NCBI RefSeq assembly: GCF_000423085.1 | Contig: NZ_AUHH01000026.1 | Span: forward strand, 1-58,660 | Source: Granulicoccus phenolivorans DSM 17626 = NBRC 107789 = JCM 15570 | GTDB lineage: Bacteria > Actinomycetota > Actinomycetes > Propionibacteriales > Propionibacteriaceae | Length of the DNA: 58,660 nt | Direction: 5' to 3' | Shown here: positions 42,082 through 50,523 of the stretch, in pieces | Layout: every line of letters begins with the position of its first letter | How positions within the stretch are numbered: position 1 is the stretch's first letter | The notes under the pieces: model-generated | Seen by the model: the letters and a program-made list of their open reading frames with translations, nothing else | The model's database searches: none | What the model was told of the DNA's origin: nothing | Translations under genes and position numbers: made by a program

Positions 42082-43350
42082 TCAGTCGTCACCGAGGGTG
42101 ATGGCCAGCGCCTCGTCCTCCGCGGTGGTGTGCGGCTGCTCCAGGTGGGTCAGGTGCCGCGCCCCCACGGTCAGCATCACGATGGCGATGACCAGCGACA
42201 CCGCGGCCATCGCGTACGGGGCCCAGACGGTGGTGGCGGCCGCGACCGGTCCGGCGACCGCCGGGGCGATCGCGCCACCGAGGAAGCGCATGCCGGAGTA
42301 GGTGGAAGAGGCCACCTGCCGGGGCAGGTCGGTGGCGTCCATGACGGCCTCGGTCAGCGCGGTGTTCAGAATGCCGAGCACCAGACCCGAGATCACGATC
42401 AGGGTCACCATCCCGGCCAGGCTGTGCACCTCGAAGCAGAACACGATGAACAGCACGACCAGCGCGGTGAAGCAGCCGTACAGCACCTTGCGCAGGCCGA
42501 AGGCGCGGGTGAGCCGCGGCGCGATCAGGACCGAGGAGATGGCCACGGCCAGCCCCCAGCCGAAGAAGACCAGGCCGAGTTGCTGCGGACCGAACTCCAG
42601 GCCCTGGGCCTTGGCCGCGGCCTCGACCGGGTAGGGGCTGTAGGCGAGCAGGATGAAGAAGCCGAAGTTGTAGAACAGGGCGGTGAGGGCCAGCGACCGC
42701 AGGGCCGGGTTGCGCAGCGCGGTGAAGCCGGCCAGCCAGGAGACCTTCTCCTTGTGCTGGTCCGCGGCTCCCTTGCCGAGCAGGGTGATGATCGCGATGA
42801 AGCCGATGGCCATCAGCACCGCGGTGCCGAAGAACGGGGCCGACCAGTGCAGCGAGCCGAGTGCGCCGCCGACCAGCGGGCCGACTGCCAGACCGACACC
42901 CAGCGCCGCCTCGTAGAGCATGATCGCGGTGGCACTACCACCCGAGGCCGATCCCACGATCGCGGCCAGCGCGGTCGAGATGAACAGCGCATTGCCGAAG
43001 CCCCATCCGCCCCGGAACAGCAGCATCAGGTCGACCGACCCGGAGAATCCACACAGGGCGGCGAACACGACGATCAGCCCGAGACCGAGCAGCAGCGTCT
43101 TCTTGGTACCCAGCCGGGACGCGATCGCGCCGGCGAAAAACATCACGAACGCAGTCACCAGCAGATAAGAGGTGAACAGCAGCATCGTCTGCGCTGCGGT
43201 GGCGCCCAGTTCCCGACTGATCGTGGGCAGGATCGGATCGACCAGGCCGATCCCCATGAACGAGACGGTGGAGGCGAAGGCAATCGCCCACACCGCGAGC
43301 GGTTGCCGAAGCAGACTCGATTTCTTCTTTTCGGTGGTTGCGGAACTCAC
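42082..43350 (-). CDS. MFS transporter (drug:H+ antiporter type)
   Basis: This 422-residue 12-helix transporter carries LAVWAIAFASTVSFMGIGLVDPILPTISRELGA (helix 1), LGTKKTLLLGLGLIVVFAALCG (loop 2-3 G-x-x-x-D-like region with K/T changes), and the antiporter motif GVGLAVGPLVGGALGSLHW. Its export substrate is probably a drug or toxic compound. The GTG start at 43350 has GAAGGA upstream and overlaps the marR stop by 4 bp (GTGA), so it is controlled by MarR. Confidence 0.92.
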   Translation of the reverse strand: MSSATTEKKKSSLLRQPLAVWAIAFASTVSFMGIGLVDPILPTISRELGATAAQTMLLFTSYLLVTAFVMFFAGAIASRLGTKKTLLLGLGLIVVFAALCGFSGSVDLMLLFRGGWGFGNALFISTALAAIVGSASGGSATAIMLYEAALGVGLAVGPLVGGALGSLHWSAPFFGTAVLMAIGFIAIITLLGKGAADQHKEKVSWLAGFTALRNPALRSLALTALFYNFGFFILLAYSPYPVEAAAKAQGLEFGPQQLGLVFFGWGLAVAISSVLIAPRLTRAFGLRKVLYGCFTALVVLFIVFCFEVHSLAGMVTLIVISGLVLGILNTALTEAVMDATDLPRQVASSTYSGMRFLGGAIAPAVAGPVAAATTVWAPYAMAAVSLVIAIVMLTVGARHLTHLEQPHTTAEDEALAITLGDD

Positions 43351-43844
43351 AGGTCCTTCTTTCGTGCGCTGTCGGCTCCGGTCGAGTCGGCATGGTTGGG
43401 GTGGATGGCTCCGAGAGCGATGTGTTTGGTGGTGAGTCGTTCGAGGATCCCGAGCGCCCGTACCAGGTCGGCGCGCTCGTCGGTGGTCAGCTCGTCCAGT
43501 TCGGGGGCGACGGTCGCCGCCAGGGCGCGGTGGTACCGGGCCAGGACCGAGGCCCCGGACTCGGTCATCTCGACCACGGTGGCCCGGGCATCGGTGGGAT
43601 CGGCGCACCGGACGACATGCCCCTCCTGCTCGAGGCTCTTCACCGCGGCGGTCACGCCGGGTTGGGTGGTGCTCTCGAGATGCGCGAGGGTCCCCACGCG
43701 GAGCGGGCCCCGGGTGTCCAGCTGGGACAGCAGGCGCATCGCCAGGACTGCGCTGCGGGCCGCCCCGGAGGCGTACGCAGCGGTGCGGGCGAACCGGGAG
43801 CAGCCGATCACCAGTCGGGTTGCCAGGTCGTCGTTCTCACTCAC
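43347..43844 (-). CDS. MarR-family transcriptional regulator
   Basis: This 165-residue winged-helix regulator shows LRVGTLAHLESTTQPGVTAAVKSLEQEGHVVRCADPTDARATVVEMTESG (wing and recognition helix) and flanking dimerisation helices. It ends in a C-terminal extension (IALGAIHPNHADSTGADSARKKDL). It is encoded directly upstream of an MFS exporter with overlapping stop/start, a standard layout for ligand-relieved repression of efflux. I use the GTG start at 43844. An AT-rich stretch upstream is the probable promoter/operator. Confidence 0.93.
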   Translation of the reverse strand: MSENDDLATRLVIGCSRFARTAAYASGAARSAVLAMRLLSQLDTRGPLRVGTLAHLESTTQPGVTAAVKSLEQEGHVVRCADPTDARATVVEMTESGASVLARYHRALAATVAPELDELTTDERADLVRALGILERLTTKHIALGAIHPNHADSTGADSARKKDL

Positions 43845-43850
43845 CCCAGA

Positions 43851-43885
43851 ACTGTATCACATATTTATATAAAATGCTTATCTAT
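43851..43885 (-). promoter_or_regulatory. AT-rich promoter/operator region of marR-MFS
   Basis: A 35-bp stretch containing ATATTTATATAAAATG is sharply AT-rich against a roughly 70% GC background and sits just before marR. It probably holds the -10/-35 elements and the MarR site (an imperfect ATTT-ATATA-AAAT dyad). Confidence 0.5.
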
Positions 43886-43915
43886 CTTGCTGAGGGTGGG
43901 CTGTGGGTGTGTATA

Positions 43916-44088
43916 GGAGTCGCAGCAGGGGCGGCGCGGGCGGGGTGCGAGGGCGGGGGGCCGGCGCGGGCAGGGGGGCGCGGCAAGGGCCGGGCACGAC
44001 GGCGCGGGCCGGGAGGGCGGGCCGGGCGGCGCGGCGCGGGCCGGGCGGCGCGGCGCGGGCCGGGCGGCGCGGCGCGGCGAGGGCTCAG
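43916..44088. repeat. Extreme-GC low-complexity tract
   Basis: This stretch is almost entirely GC and consists of reiterated GCGGCGCGG and GGGCCGGGC words. Frames through it encode only Arg/Gly/Ala runs. I see no gene. It lies between the marR promoter and the phased repeats. Confidence 0.75.
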
Positions 44089-44097
44089 GTTGGTACC

Positions 44098-44345
44098 TGC
44101 CGCGACAGTTCGGTCCATTCCGCGACGGTTAAGTCCGCGCCGTCGCCTCCCGCGACAGGTTCGACCTTGCCGCGACGCCAAAAGCGTCCCGCGGGTGGTG
44201 CGCCGGGTGCACGAAGCAAGTTCGGATGCGGGAGGAATTCAACCATCGCGGGAAGCGGGTGCTCCGCACCTTCCATCGCGGGAAGCGGCCCGCCCGACCG
44301 CACCATCGCGGGAAGCGTCCCGCCCGACCGAACCATCGCGGGAAG
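44098..44345. repeat. Phased inverted clusters of a CCGCGA motif
   Basis: Four copies of an approximate TTCCGCGACGG word have CGCGAC starting at 44101, 44121, 44151 and 44171. Four copies of CCATCGCGGGAAGC, its approximate reverse complement, have ATCGCG at 44245, 44275, 44305 and 44335. Spacings are 20, 30, 20 and then 30, 30, 30 bp. The two clusters point toward each other across about 65 bp. Short open frames exist on both strands (for example a minus-strand LPAMVRSGG repeat) only because the period is a multiple of three. Confidence 0.75.
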
Positions 44346-44383
44346 CCCCGTCAACGTCCGCCCCCCGAGCCAGTCGCCCGGGG

Positions 44384-45910
44384 TTACGCGCTGACCGGCG
44401 GGCCCGCCGCGGGGGCCGGCGTACGCAGCGCCCCCGGCCTGGCGTAGAACAGGGCAATCACCGCGACCAGCGTCAGCAGTACGCCGGGCAGCAGCAAGGA
44501 CTCGCCCATCCCGCGACTGAACGGTTCGGCCAGCGCCGGCGGGATGCGTCCACCGCCCTCCCCCACCTGCGCCGGTACGCCGGGCAGGTGGACCGCCAGC
44601 CGGGCCTCCATCATGGCGGCGATCGCGGCCGAGCCGATCACCGCGCCGAGCTGGCGGGTGGCGTTGTACACCCCGGACCCGGCGCCGGCCATCTCGCGCG
44701 GCAGGTTGCGGGTGGTGGTCACCGAGTTCGGCCCCCAGAAGCAGGCGCCGCCCACCCCCTGGATCGCCGAGGGAATCAGCAGTTGCCAGAATCGGGTGTC
44801 GGCATGGCTCAGCGCGGCGTACCCGAAGACCGCCACCGCCTGCAGCGCTGCCCCGACCAGTACGAACCAGCCCGGGCTGATCCGGTTCAGCATCCGCCCC
44901 ACCTGGGGCGCCAGGATGATCTGGACCACCGCCATCGGCGCCATCGTCAGCGCGGCCACGGTCGGGGAATAGCCGAGGACGCTCTGGGTGAACAACATGA
45001 TCGGGAACGTCTGCGCGGTGATCGCGGCGCCGGTCAGGGCGATGTTCACATTGGCCAGGGTGAAGTTGCGATCCCGGAACAGGTTCAGCGGCAGCAGCGG
45101 TTCACCGGTGTTGCGCGACTGCCAGAACACGAATGCCGCCATCACCACCACCCCGGCGGCGATCACCTGCCAGACCTGGATCGGTCCCCACAGGGCGCCC
45201 CACTGGTGGCTCTGCCCCTCCTGCAGCCCGTAGACGATCAGGAACAGACCGATGCCACTGAGGGCGATTCCCAGCCAGTCGAAGGAGTGCGCGTGGGTGG
45301 TCAACCGCGGGGCCAGGCGCACGGTGAGGACGAAGGCAACCACCCCGACCGGCACATTGATGAAGAAGATCCACGACCAACCCGCGATGTCGGTGAGCAC
45401 CCCACCCAGCAGCGGCCCGACCAGCACGGCAACGCCGGCCACCGAGCCCCACACCCCCATCGCGGCGCCCCGGCGCTCCGGCGGGAACAAGCGGGTGATC
45501 AGCGTCATCGGCTGCGGTGACATCGCCGACGCGCCCAGGCCCTGCGCGATCCGGGCGATGATCAGACCCTCGATATTGCCGGCCAGACCGCACCACAGCG
45601 AACTGCCGATGAACACCACCAACCCGACCAGGAACACCCGGCGCGGCCCGAAGCGATCCCCCAGGCGCCCGGTCAGGAGCAACGGCACCGCGAAGGCCAG
45701 CAGGTACGCCGAGGTCACCCAGATCACCTGGGAGATGTCGGCCTGCAGATCGCGCATGATGTGCGGCGTCGCCACCGACACGATCGTGGAATCCAGCAGG
45801 ATCATGAAGAAGCCGAGGATCATCGCCCACAGCGCCCGCCACGGATGACCGGCCCGGGGATCGGTCTCCCCGCTGGGCAGGACCGGGCCCGGCCCCGTTG
45901 CGTCGACCAT
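44384..45910 (-). CDS. MFS transporter, DHA2/EmrB-QacA family
   Basis: This 508-residue transporter has 14 helices and the DHA2 hallmarks: MILGFFMILLDSTIVSVATPHIMRDLQA (helix 1, with the conserved Asp-Ser-Thr), VWVTSAYLLAFAV, the loop 2-3 GRLGDRFGPRRVFLVG, and motif C GVAVLVGPLLGGVLTDIAGWSWIFFINVPVG. Multidrug efflux is the probable function. The ATG at 45910 has GGGAGGC upstream; the longer frame to 45937 has no such signal. No regulator is adjacent on this side. Confidence 0.92.
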   Translation of the reverse strand: MVDATGPGPVLPSGETDPRAGHPWRALWAMILGFFMILLDSTIVSVATPHIMRDLQADISQVIWVTSAYLLAFAVPLLLTGRLGDRFGPRRVFLVGLVVFIGSSLWCGLAGNIEGLIIARIAQGLGASAMSPQPMTLITRLFPPERRGAAMGVWGSVAGVAVLVGPLLGGVLTDIAGWSWIFFINVPVGVVAFVLTVRLAPRLTTHAHSFDWLGIALSGIGLFLIVYGLQEGQSHQWGALWGPIQVWQVIAAGVVVMAAFVFWQSRNTGEPLLPLNLFRDRNFTLANVNIALTGAAITAQTFPIMLFTQSVLGYSPTVAALTMAPMAVVQIILAPQVGRMLNRISPGWFVLVGAALQAVAVFGYAALSHADTRFWQLLIPSAIQGVGGACFWGPNSVTTTRNLPREMAGAGSGVYNATRQLGAVIGSAAIAAMMEARLAVHLPGVPAQVGEGGGRIPPALAEPFSRGMGESLLLPGVLLTLVAVIALFYARPGALRTPAPAAGPPVSA

Positions 45911-46034
45911 GGCCGCCTCCCGATACATCCTTCGCACACCCTATCCGGGAGCACGGACACCGGCTCCGGTTTGCCGGGCCCCACCGCCGCTGTCCGCTCG
46001 TTGTTTGCCGATCCCCGGGACTAGGCTGCAGCCA

Positions 46035-47207
46035 GTGACGACCCACCCCCTGTTGCGCGCCCGGATCGGGATCTCCCTGGTCTTCTCGATCAACGGCGCC
46101 ATCTTTGCCAATCTGCTCCCGCGCTACCCCCAGATCAAAGAATCCCTCGGCATGTCCGACACCCTGTTCGGGCTGGTGGTCGCCTGCGTGGCGGTCGGCT
46201 CGCTGCTGTCGTCCACCATCCCCGGTCCGTTGGTACGCCGCTTCGGCGCCCGCGCGGTGTACACCGTCGGCACCGCGGGGATGGGTGCGGCCACGGTCGC
46301 GGTGGGACTGGGCGCCCATCCGGCGGTGATGGCGCTGGCGCTGTTGTGCCTGGGCTTCCTGGACGCCTGCGTCGACGTGGCCCAGAACGTGGAGGGCATT
46401 CGGATCGAGAATGCCTACGGCAAGTCCCTGATCAACTCGATGCATGCGCTGTGGAGCGCCGGCGCGACCGTCGGGGGGATCACCGGCACCTTCGCCGCCA
46501 GCCAGGGCGTACCGGTCTGGCTGCACATGCTGGTGGTGGGTCTGATCGGGCTCGGCGTCACGGTGTTCGGTGGCTGGTTGGCGCGGATGCCGCAGCGGGA
46601 GCCGCTGCGCGAGGATCACCACGAGTCGATGTCACTGAAGGCGGTCGCCTGGAAGCTGGTGCTGCCGCTGGCGCTGATCGCGATGGCCGGCAGCCTGGTG
46701 GAGGACGTCGGGAACAACTGGGCCGCGCTGTATCTGAACCAGTTCGGTGGGGTCTCCCTCGGCGCGGCCGGCGTCGGCTACGTGATCATGGTGGGCAGCC
46801 AGTTCGTCGGACGCTGGCTCGGTGATCCGATGGTCGACCGGTTCGGCGGGGTGCGAATGGCGCGCGCGGGTGGGGTCCTGATCGGTGCCGGCGGCGTACT
46901 CATGGTCGCGGTGCCGACCCCGGTGACGATCGGGGTCGGGTTCGCGCTGTGCGGCTTCGGCTGCGCCACCCTGGTGCCGGGCGCGTTCGCCGCCGCCGAA
47001 CGGGTCCCCGGCCTGAAGGAGGGCGCCGGGGTCACCGTGGTCGGCTGGTTCCTGCGGCTCAGCTTCCTGCTGATGTCCCCGCTGATCGGGACCATCTCCG
47101 ATGCCAGCAACCTCCGCTTCGGCATCGCGGTACTCATTCCGGTCGCCCTGCTGGTGATCTTCCTGGCCCCGGCCCTGCGTACCCGGGGCGCCCGGCAGCC
47201 CGGCTGA
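46035..47207 (+). CDS. MFS transporter (YbjJ-like)
   Basis: This 390-residue transporter has 12 helices with an N-terminal RARIGISLVFSINGAIFANLLPRYPQIKESLGMSDTLFG segment and LGFLDACVDVAQNVEGIRIENAYGKSLINSMHALWSAGATVGG, conserved in the sugar/phosphate-like YbjJ group. No signature drug motif is visible. The GTG at 46035 lies just after a TAGGCT -10-like box (46023-46028), so the message is likely leaderless. It converges on an aminopeptidase gene with a 1-bp gap. Confidence 0.88.
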   Translation: MTTHPLLRARIGISLVFSINGAIFANLLPRYPQIKESLGMSDTLFGLVVACVAVGSLLSSTIPGPLVRRFGARAVYTVGTAGMGAATVAVGLGAHPAVMALALLCLGFLDACVDVAQNVEGIRIENAYGKSLINSMHALWSAGATVGGITGTFAASQGVPVWLHMLVVGLIGLGVTVFGGWLARMPQREPLREDHHESMSLKAVAWKLVLPLALIAMAGSLVEDVGNNWAALYLNQFGGVSLGAAGVGYVIMVGSQFVGRWLGDPMVDRFGGVRMARAGGVLIGAGGVLMVAVPTPVTIGVGFALCGFGCATLVPGAFAAAERVPGLKEGAGVTVVGWFLRLSFLLMSPLIGTISDASNLRFGIAVLIPVALLVIFLAPALRTRGARQPG

Positions 47208-47208
47208 C

Positions 47209-48492
47209 TCAGGCCCCGGAGTAGTACGCCTGCAGCGCCCGGGTGAAGAAGTAGAGGTCGTCGACCCCGGCCATCTCCCGGATCGAGTGCATCGACAGCA
47301 GCGGTACGCCGACATCGACGGTCCGGATCCCCAGCCGGGTCGCGGTGATCGGGCCGATCGTGGATCCGCAGGGCACATCGTTGTTGGACACGAAGGTCTG
47401 CATCGGTACTCCCGCGATCGCGCAACTGCGTCGCCACAGGGTCTCCCCCTCCGCGTCGGAGGCGTAGCGCTGGTTGGCGTTGACCTTGAGCAGCGGTCCC
47501 TCGTTCAGCAGCGGGCGATTCACCGGATCGTGCATCTGGGCGTAGTTCGGGTGCACCGCGTGCCCGGCATCGGCGGAGACGCAACTGGAGCGGGCCAACA
47601 TCTGCTGGAACTGCTCCTCCCCCGCCCCGAGCGCCAGGGCGGTGCGGCGCAGCACCGATTCCAGGATCGGCCCGCTCGCGCCCGAGCGGGTCTGCGAGCC
47701 GACCTCTTCGTGGTCGAAGGCGGCCAGCACGGCGATGTCCTCGCCGTCGGCGGCGTTCAGCAGCGCCACCAGCCCGGCGTGCACGCTGGACAGGTTGTCA
47801 AGCCGGGCGGAGGCGAAGAATTCCTCGTCGGCGCCGAAGGTACGCGGGCGCTGGGTGTCGAAGAGCACCAGATCGTGTCCGGCCACGTCGTCGGCGGTCA
47901 GCTCGGCCTCGGCCACGTACTCGCAGATCACGTCGAGCAGGGTCAGGTCCGGACGGCGTACCGAATAGATCGGGGCGGTGTGGGCCTGCTTGCCCAGCTT
48001 GAGGCCCTCCTCGTTCACGCTGCGGTTCAGGTGGATCGCCAGCTGCGGGATCCGGAGCAGGGAGTCGGTGGCAACCAGGTGGGTCTGCCCCGAGCGCGCC
48101 ACCAACCGGCCGGCGGCCCCGAGTTCCCGGTCGGTCCACGATGCGATCAGCGGCCCGCCGTAGATCTCCACCCCGGCCTGCTGCCAGCCCGCCGCGCCGT
48201 AGGTGGGATCCGGCTTGAGTTTGAACGTCGGCGAATCGGTGTGCGCCCCGACGATCCGGAACCCCGCCCCCGGTCCGGCACCGGCCGGAACCCGCCACGC
48301 GACGACCGCCCCGTCCCGGACCAGATAGTGACCGCCCGGCCCGGCAGCCCAGTCGGCGGCCTCGTCCTGCTCGGTATAGCCGGCCGCCTGGAGCAGGCGG
48401 GCCACATTCGCGGCGGCGTGATACGGGCTCGGGGAGGCCGCGACGAACGCGGCCAGATCGGCCACGTGGTGCGGACTGTCGGCGTGCGGCAT
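47209..48492 (-). CDS. M18-family aminopeptidase
   Basis: This 427-residue zinc metallopeptidase of the aspartyl aminopeptidase family removes N-terminal, often acidic, residues from peptides. Catalytic and metal residues are visible: GAHTDSPTFKLKPD (His, Asp), DHEEVGSQTRSG (Glu pair), CVSADAGHAVHPNY and SNNDVPCGSTIGPI with the final His-replaced loop typical of M18. It is cytoplasmic and forms multimers in known members. No strong ribosome binding site precedes ATG 48492. It stands alone. Confidence 0.93.
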   Translation of the reverse strand: MPHADSPHHVADLAAFVAASPSPYHAAANVARLLQAAGYTEQDEAADWAAGPGGHYLVRDGAVVAWRVPAGAGPGAGFRIVGAHTDSPTFKLKPDPTYGAAGWQQAGVEIYGGPLIASWTDRELGAAGRLVARSGQTHLVATDSLLRIPQLAIHLNRSVNEEGLKLGKQAHTAPIYSVRRPDLTLLDVICEYVAEAELTADDVAGHDLVLFDTQRPRTFGADEEFFASARLDNLSSVHAGLVALLNAADGEDIAVLAAFDHEEVGSQTRSGASGPILESVLRRTALALGAGEEQFQQMLARSSCVSADAGHAVHPNYAQMHDPVNRPLLNEGPLLKVNANQRYASDAEGETLWRRSCAIAGVPMQTFVSNNDVPCGSTIGPITATRLGIRTVDVGVPLLSMHSIREMAGVDDLYFFTRALQAYYSGA

Positions 48493-48562
48493 GGGGTCAT
48501 CATGTCACTGGAGCCCTGACCGCGGCACCCGATCCGGCCCCGGGCTCACTGCCGGCCCGACC

Positions 48563-49531
48563 TCAGCCGTCGAGGAGCCCCGCCCGTCGCGCCGTCAGCA
48601 GCACCTCGGAAGCAAACCGGCCCAGCACCCGCCGGGCGTCGTGCTGGTGAGTGACCAAGCTGACATTACGTAGCGGCTGGTCGATCACCGGTCGGGCGAC
48701 CACACCCGGACGCTGGTATGTACGCAGCGTCATCTCCGAGATCAGGGCCATCCCCATCCCCGATCCGACCAGTTGTTGCACAACCAGCTGGTCCTCCGAG
48801 GTATGGCGGATAGCCGGGGCGAAACCGTGCCGTTCACCGAAGTTGACCAGGTTCGCCTGACACCACAGGCAGCCGGAGATCCAGTTTTCGCCGGCCAATT
48901 CGGAGGCATCCAGGGCACGGTCCGGCTCGGCAGCCAGCCGATGCTGCTCGGACATCGCGACCAGCAGCGGATCCCGCCCGAGGAGCCGACGCCGGACTCG
49001 TCCGGAGGCGCCCAGGTCGAGTTCGTCTTCCTGGTGCTCGAAGACCAGAGCCACATCGACCTGACCTTCCACCAAGGCCTCCACCGCGACCGGCGGCTCC
49101 ATGTCGATGACGCGGACGTCCAGTTCCGGCACCGCCGCGACCAGGGAAGCCACCGCCGGCGCGACCAGTGCGGAGGAGCCGCTGGGGAAGCTCGCAACCG
49201 TGAGCCGAGTCGCGGTACGCCGCACCGCATCCCGCAGTGCGGCTCGGGCCACCAGGAGTCGCCCGGCAATCGCATCGGCATGACCGAGCAGGACCTCACC
49301 GGCCGGCGTCAGCGTGATTCCCCGAGCGTGCCGGCGGACCAGGGCGGTGCCGGCTTCCTTCTCCAACCTGCGCAGTTGCTGGCCGAGGGCCGGCTGCGTC
49401 CAGCCCAACTTGCGGGCAGCCGCCGAGATGGAGCCCATCCGGGCCACCTCGCGGAAGGTCAGGACCAGTTTCGGATCGAGGGCGCCGGCGGAGTCCCCGG
49501 TCCGATCCGGGGTGGGGTCATCTTGGCTCAT
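48563..49531 (-). CDS. LysR-family regulator, last gene of the hyu operon
   Basis: This 322-residue LysR regulator has an N-terminal helix-turn-helix (KLVLTFREVARMGSISAAARKLGWTQPALGQQLRRLEKEAG) and a type 2 periplasmic-binding-fold effector domain (LTVASFPSGSSALVAPAVASLVAAVPELDVRVIDMEPPV). The ATG at 49531 overlaps the upstream UroD/MtaA-like stop (ATGA), so it is translated with the catabolic genes it probably controls. A co-transcribed regulator of this kind may autoregulate in either sense. Confidence 0.93.
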   Translation of the reverse strand: MSQDDPTPDRTGDSAGALDPKLVLTFREVARMGSISAAARKLGWTQPALGQQLRRLEKEAGTALVRRHARGITLTPAGEVLLGHADAIAGRLLVARAALRDAVRRTATRLTVASFPSGSSALVAPAVASLVAAVPELDVRVIDMEPPVAVEALVEGQVDVALVFEHQEDELDLGASGRVRRRLLGRDPLLVAMSEQHRLAAEPDRALDASELAGENWISGCLWCQANLVNFGERHGFAPAIRHTSEDQLVVQQLVGSGMGMALISEMTLRTYQRPGVVARPVIDQPLRNVSLVTHQHDARRVLGRFASEVLLTARRAGLLDG

Positions 49532-50523
49532 GGGCGCAGCGCTGACAGCCCGGCGTCGGTGACCTGCGAGGAGAGGATGCTGCAGGTGGGGGCCACCAGG
49601 ACCGGCCGGGTACGGCCCAGTTCGGCGGCGTCACGGCTCTGCGCGGCGATCACCTCGGGCTCGGTGAACCGACGGTGATCGACACCGCCGACGACCACCG
49701 GCGCAGCCAGCTCGGCCAGGCCCGGGTTGCCCGGCAGGAACTGGTCCCAACTGATCGCGGCTCCCCAGTGGGTCAACCGCTCCGCGCGGGAGTGTTCCCC
49801 GCACGTGTGCACGATCGTGGCCAGTCCGGACATCTCCTCCAGGATCTCCAGGTCGTAGGGCTCGGAGAATCCGACGAAATCCGCCTCCGAGGTGATCTGG
49901 GGATTCAACGTACCGGTCACCGCATAGAACAGACCCGCGACGCCGACGCCGCGCAACCTGCCCAGGTAGCCCAAATAGGTGTCGGTGATCGCCCGCAGCG
50001 CCCGGTGCGTCAGTCCCGGGTCCCCGCCGAGGAGGGTGGCCAGGTCCAGGTCACCGGTGGCCCCGAAGACCGGCTTGCCCGCGTAATAGCTCAGGCCTGC
50101 GGCCTGGATCAGGGTGCTCAGCGGTGAGAACAGGGTCTGGATCACCGGCAATTCGGGGGCCAGCCGGACCGTGTCGGCGACCAACTGCACCTGCTCGGTC
50201 AGCACCGGCGAATCCGACCGGACGCCGACCGCGGCCAGGTCGGCCACCGCATCGATCGCGACACCGGTCTGGCGTGGGATGTCGCGCACTTCGTAGTCGC
50301 CGGTGCGGTACTGGTTGCCCCAGATCTCGGCGTAGTAGGTGGCGCGGGGATTGACCTTGATCCAATCCCATTCCCAGCGATGGGCGAAATCAGCGGTCCA
50401 CTGGGCCAGCGGGCCGCCGGGGTATTCGCTGTCGCGATGATGACCCCACGCTGTCACCGGCGCCCGATCGGGGATCTCCCCGGCGATCACGGCGGCAAAG
50501 CGGTCTCGGGATGTCCAACTCAT
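49528..50523 (-). CDS. UroD/MtaA-fold protein with HxC...C zinc ligands
   Basis: This 331-residue protein has the uroporphyrinogen decarboxylase fold (RDRFAAVIAGEIPDRAPVTAWG at the start, WDWIKVNPRATYYAEIWG). It carries His239 and Cys241 in VHTCGEH and Cys314 in APTCSIL, the spacing of the zinc ligands in MtaA/MtbA-type corrinoid:thiol methyltransferases rather than the residues of haem-pathway HemE. It may therefore transfer a methyl or related group. No corrinoid-binding protein is encoded here. The gene is between hyuB and lysR and overlaps both (ATGA each side), so it belongs to the Hyu pathway. The start is ATG 50523. Confidence 0.85.
   Translation of the reverse strand: MSWTSRDRFAAVIAGEIPDRAPVTAWGHHRDSEYPGGPLAQWTADFAHRWEWDWIKVNPRATYYAEIWGNQYRTGDYEVRDIPRQTGVAIDAVADLAAVGVRSDSPVLTEQVQLVADTVRLAPELPVIQTLFSPLSTLIQAAGLSYYAGKPVFGATGDLDLATLLGGDPGLTHRALRAITDTYLGYLGRLRGVGVAGLFYAVTGTLNPQITSEADFVGFSEPYDLEILEEMSGLATIVHTCGEHSRAERLTHWGAAISWDQFLPGNPGLAELAAPVVVGGVDHRRFTEPEVIAAQSRDAAELGRTRPVLVAPTCSILSSQVTDAGLSALRP

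Noticed and set aside
44098-44345. CRISPR array
   Set aside because: The repeated word is only about 13-15 bp, the copies occur in both orientations, intervening sequences are short and partly repeated, and no cas genes are present.
44085-44354. 89-residue minus-strand ORF with LPAMVRSGG repeats
   Set aside because: The frame is held open by repeats whose period is a multiple of three; it has no ribosome binding site and a plus-strand frame is equally open.
49528-50523. Haem-pathway uroporphyrinogen decarboxylase (hemE)
   Set aside because: The HxC...C residues and the operon context fit the MtaA-like branch better, and no other haem genes are nearby.
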